Of a stretch of 64,000 nucleotides of DNA, positions 62,188 to 64,000 are shown in pieces. The DNA comes from Geodermatophilus saharensis (GTDB lineage Bacteria; Actinomycetota; Actinomycetes; Mycobacteriales; Geodermatophilaceae). The position numbers and the translations under genes were made by a program. The first letter of the stretch is position 1. Each line of letters opens with the position of its first letter. The notes beneath the pieces are model-generated. The model was given only the letters and a program-made list of their open reading frames with translations. It did no database searches and was not told the origin of the DNA. Where the stretch lies: NCBI RefSeq assembly GCF_900188205.1, contig NZ_FZOH01000001.1:778359-842358 (forward strand). The letters run 5' to 3'.

Positions 62188-62976
62188 TTGACCGAGACCG
62201 CCGCGCCGCAGACGACCTCCCTGACGCAGGCACCGCTGTCGGCACCCACCGCGTTCCAGCCCGCCGACGGCGCGGGTTACAAGCGAGTGCTGCTCAAGCT
62301 CTCCGGTGAGGCCTTCGGCGGCGGCAACGTCGGCGTCGACTCCGGCATCGTGCAGTCCATCGCCGGCCAGCTCGCCGCCGTCGTCCGCGGCGGCACGCAG
62401 GTCGCCGTCGTCGTCGGTGGGGGCAACTTCTTCCGGGGTGCCGAGCTCGCCGAGGCCGGGATGGACCGCCGGCACGCCGACTACATGGGCATGCTCGGCA
62501 CGGTCATGAACGCCCTGGCGCTGCAGGCGTTCTGCGAGCAGGTCGGCCTGCAGACGCGGGTGCAGACGGCCATCGAGATGGGCCAGGTCGCCGAGCCCTA
62601 CATCCCGCGCAAGGCCGTGCGGCACATGGAGAAGGGCCGGCTGGTCATCTTCGGCGCCGGCGCCGGCATGCCCTACTTCTCCACCGACACCGTCGCCGCC
62701 CAGCGCGCCCTGGAGATCGGCTGCCAGGTGCTGCTCATGGCGAAGAACGGCGTCGACGGCGTGTACGACGACGACCCCCGCACCAACCCCGACGCAGTCC
62801 TGTACGAGGACCTCGACTACGCCACCGTGCTGGCCAAGCAGCTGAAGGTCGCCGACGCGACGGCGATCAGCCTCTGCATGGACAACAGCATGCCGATCGT
62901 CGTCTTCAACCTGCTCAGCGACGGCAACATCGCCCGTGCCGTGGCAGGTGAGAGGATCGGGACGCTGATCAGCTGA
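62188..62976 (+). CDS. pyrH: UMP kinase
   Basis: Hexameric amino-acid-kinase-fold enzyme that makes UDP from UMP. From the TTG at 62188 there are 262 residues with a variable 30-residue leader, then [16 protein letters not shown] near 31, [16 protein letters not shown] near 72, [20 protein letters not shown] near 93, and [14 protein letters not shown] near 185. TTG is the only sensible start upstream of the kinase core: GAGGGA lies about 8 bases before it, the nearby ATG at 62180 is out of frame, and no in-frame ATG precedes the core. Confidence 0.94.
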   Translation: MTETAAPQTTSLTQAPLSAPTAFQPADGAGYKRVLLKLSGEAFGGGNVGVDSGIVQSIAGQLAAVVRGGTQVAVVVGGGNFFRGAELAEAGMDRRHADYMGMLGTVMNALALQAFCEQVGLQTRVQTAIEMGQVAEPYIPRKAVRHMEKGRLVIFGAGAGMPYFSTDTVAAQRALEIGCQVLLMAKNGVDGVYDDDPRTNPDAVLYEDLDYATVLAKQLKVADATAISLCMDNSMPIVVFNLLSDGNIARAVAGERIGTLIS

Positions 62977-63046
62977 GGCGGGCGCCCACCGCGCACGCCG
63001 CACCGCAGAGCACGGCGGGGACGCCCCGCCCCAGGAGGAGAGACCC

Positions 63047-63604
63047 GTGATCGACGACACCCTGCTCGACGCCGAGGAGCGGATGGACAAGGCCCTGTCG
63101 GTCGCGCGGGAGGACCTCGGCTCCGTGCGGACCGGCCGCGCCGCGCCGTCGATGTTCAACAAGATCCTCGTCGACTACTACGGCGCCCCCACCCCGGTCC
63201 CGCAGATGTCCTCGATCACCGTGCCCGAGGCGCGGATGGCAGTCATCAAGCCCTACGACAACGGCCAGCTCTCGGCCATCGAGCGGGCGATCCGCGACAG
63301 CGACCTGGGCGTCAACCCCACCAACGACGGCCAGATCATCCGCGTGGTCTTCCCGCAGCTGACCGAGGAGCGCCGCCGCGACCTGGTGAAGATGGCCCGC
63401 AGCAAGGGCGAGGACGCCAAGGTCGCCATCCGCAACGTGCGGCGCCGGGCCAAGGACGAGCTCGACCGCATCGCCCGGGACGGCGAGGCCGGCGAGGACG
63501 AGGTGCGCCGCGCGGAGAAGGAGCTCGACGACCTCACCGCCCAGCACGTCGCGAGCATCGACGAGGCCGTCAAGAACAAGGAGGGCGAGCTGCTCGAGGT
63601 CTGA
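63047..63604 (+). CDS. frr: Ribosome recycling factor
   Basis: Splits post-termination ribosomes together with EF-G. The 185 residues match the family exactly: [20 protein letters not shown] at the start, [15 protein letters not shown] near 23, [20 protein letters not shown] near 42, [20 protein letters not shown] near 88, and a C-terminal three-helix-bundle strand with [23 protein letters not shown] at 63047 has AGGAGGAG upstream. The 70-base gap to pyrH suggests one transcript, pyrH-frr-cdsA. Confidence 0.96.
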   Translation: MIDDTLLDAEERMDKALSVAREDLGSVRTGRAAPSMFNKILVDYYGAPTPVPQMSSITVPEARMAVIKPYDNGQLSAIERAIRDSDLGVNPTNDGQIIRVVFPQLTEERRRDLVKMARSKGEDAKVAIRNVRRRAKDELDRIARDGEAGEDEVRRAEKELDDLTAQHVASIDEAVKNKEGELLEV

Positions 63605-63627
63605 GCCGCTCCCCCCGCGCTCCTCCG

Positions 63628-64000
63628 ATGACCTCCCGTCCCGACGCCGCCGGGGCCGGCCCGTCCGGCGACGCAGCCGACACCGGGCCGATCCCGGTCG
63701 TCCGGCGCACCGGGCCGCTGCCGCCCCCACCGCTGTCGGTCGCGCCCGGCGCCGGTCCGGCTCCCGATCCGGTCCGGCCGGCGGTGCCGCCCACCGCGCC
63801 CGTCGTCCTGCCGCAGGCCCCCGCGCCGGCCACCCAGGAGATCGCGGTCCCGGTGGCCGCCCCCGCCGGTGCCAGTGCGGCCTCGGGCCTCGACGAGGAC
63901 GGCCCGGTCGGCCCGGACGGTGTCCCGGACCCCGAGCCGGACCTGGTGCCGCCGACGAGCAGCCGCGCCGGCCGCAACCTGGTCGCCGCCATCGCCGTCG
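63628..64000 (+). CDS. cdsA: Phosphatidate cytidylyltransferase (partial, C-terminus outside window)
   Basis: Only the first 124 codons are visible. Residues 1-110 are a proline/alanine/aspartate-rich disordered region (PVVRRTGPLPPPPLSVAPG), as is common for actinobacterial CdsA. The end, SSRAGRNLVAAIAV, is the start of the first membrane helix in that family. The position directly after frr is the normal one for cdsA, the enzyme that makes CDP-diacylglycerol. No catalytic motif is inside the window, so the assignment rests on context and the leader-to-helix junction. Confidence 0.75.
   Translation, partial: MTSRPDAAGAGPSGDAADTGPIPVVRRTGPLPPPPLSVAPGAGPAPDPVRPAVPPTAPVVLPQAPAPATQEIAVPVAAPAGASAASGLDEDGPVGPDGVPDPEPDLVPPTSSRAGRNLVAAIAV

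Overview
This window is one contiguous piece of chromosome from a very G+C-rich actinomycete. Roughly three quarters of bases are G or C, about half the genes start with GTG, and stop/start overlaps of the GTGA type are everywhere. Gene content and order (DUF177-rpmF-rnc-mutM-acylphosphatase-smc; rpsP-KH-rimM-trmD-rplS-lepB-rnhB-DUF2469-yraN-yifB-dprA-xerC-whiG; rpsB-tsf-pyrH-frr-cdsA), a SepIVA-like protein and a WhiG-type sigma factor all point to Actinomycetota. I infer a member of or near Geodermatophilaceae (Blastococcus, Geodermatophilus, Modestobacter), but this rests on recollection of gene order, not on a search.

Layout. 0-5.5 kb: a phosphatidylcholine-synthase-type CDP-alcohol phosphatidyltransferase (cut by the window edge), ddl, a lipoprotein, a DUF3515 protein, a stand-alone Lrp ligand-binding domain, thiL, a GNAT acetyltransferase and a cytidylate-kinase-like protein. 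5.6-18.6 kb: rpmB facing away from a FakA-like gene, recG, rsmD, coaD, then sepIVA-like, DUF177, rpmF, rnc, mutM, acylphosphatase, a 67-residue coiled-coil protein and smc. 18.6-19.6 kb: an IS5-family insertion sequence (950 bp, TA duplication) whose transposase is broken by a 17-bp tandem duplication; it sits exactly on the stop codon of the next gene. 19.6-23.4 kb: an endonuclease/exonuclease/phosphatase protein, a PhoD-like phosphatase and ftsY. 23.5-30.6 kb: a divergent pair of transport operons: an ECF-type nickel/cobalt transporter (cbiM-PDGLE-cbiQ-cbiO, with a candidate Nur box) and amt-glnB-glnD (with a candidate GlnR box). 30.7-37.9 kb: the main accessory stretch, with a zinc-ribbon protein, a baeRF-like/Usp-like pair, a winged-helix regulator, and a four-gene operon dabB-dabA-PII-like-unknown for energy-coupled CO2 hydration. 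38-47.6 kb: ffh, an amidohydrolase, an HSL-type esterase, a lipoprotein, proS, an AraC regulator and a molybdopterin oxidoreductase. 47.8-64 kb: housekeeping translation, secretion, DNA-uptake and sigma-factor genes, ending inside cdsA.

Two themes beyond single genes stand out. First, five copies of one intergenic hairpin element occur, each starting 4-8 bases after a stop codon and in the same orientation as the gene before it. The stem arms differ in sequence between copies but mostly keep pairing, and a loop and a 3' tag are conserved. It looks like a mobile or selected 3'-UTR/terminator module. Second, many starts lack a Shine-Dalgarno sequence and instead have a TAnnnT-like -10 hexamer 6-9 bases upstream, as expected for leaderless transcripts.

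I see no rRNA, tRNA, CRISPR array, prophage or replication origin. The only gene-free gap above 300 bases is 26103-26438, which holds the two candidate regulator sites.
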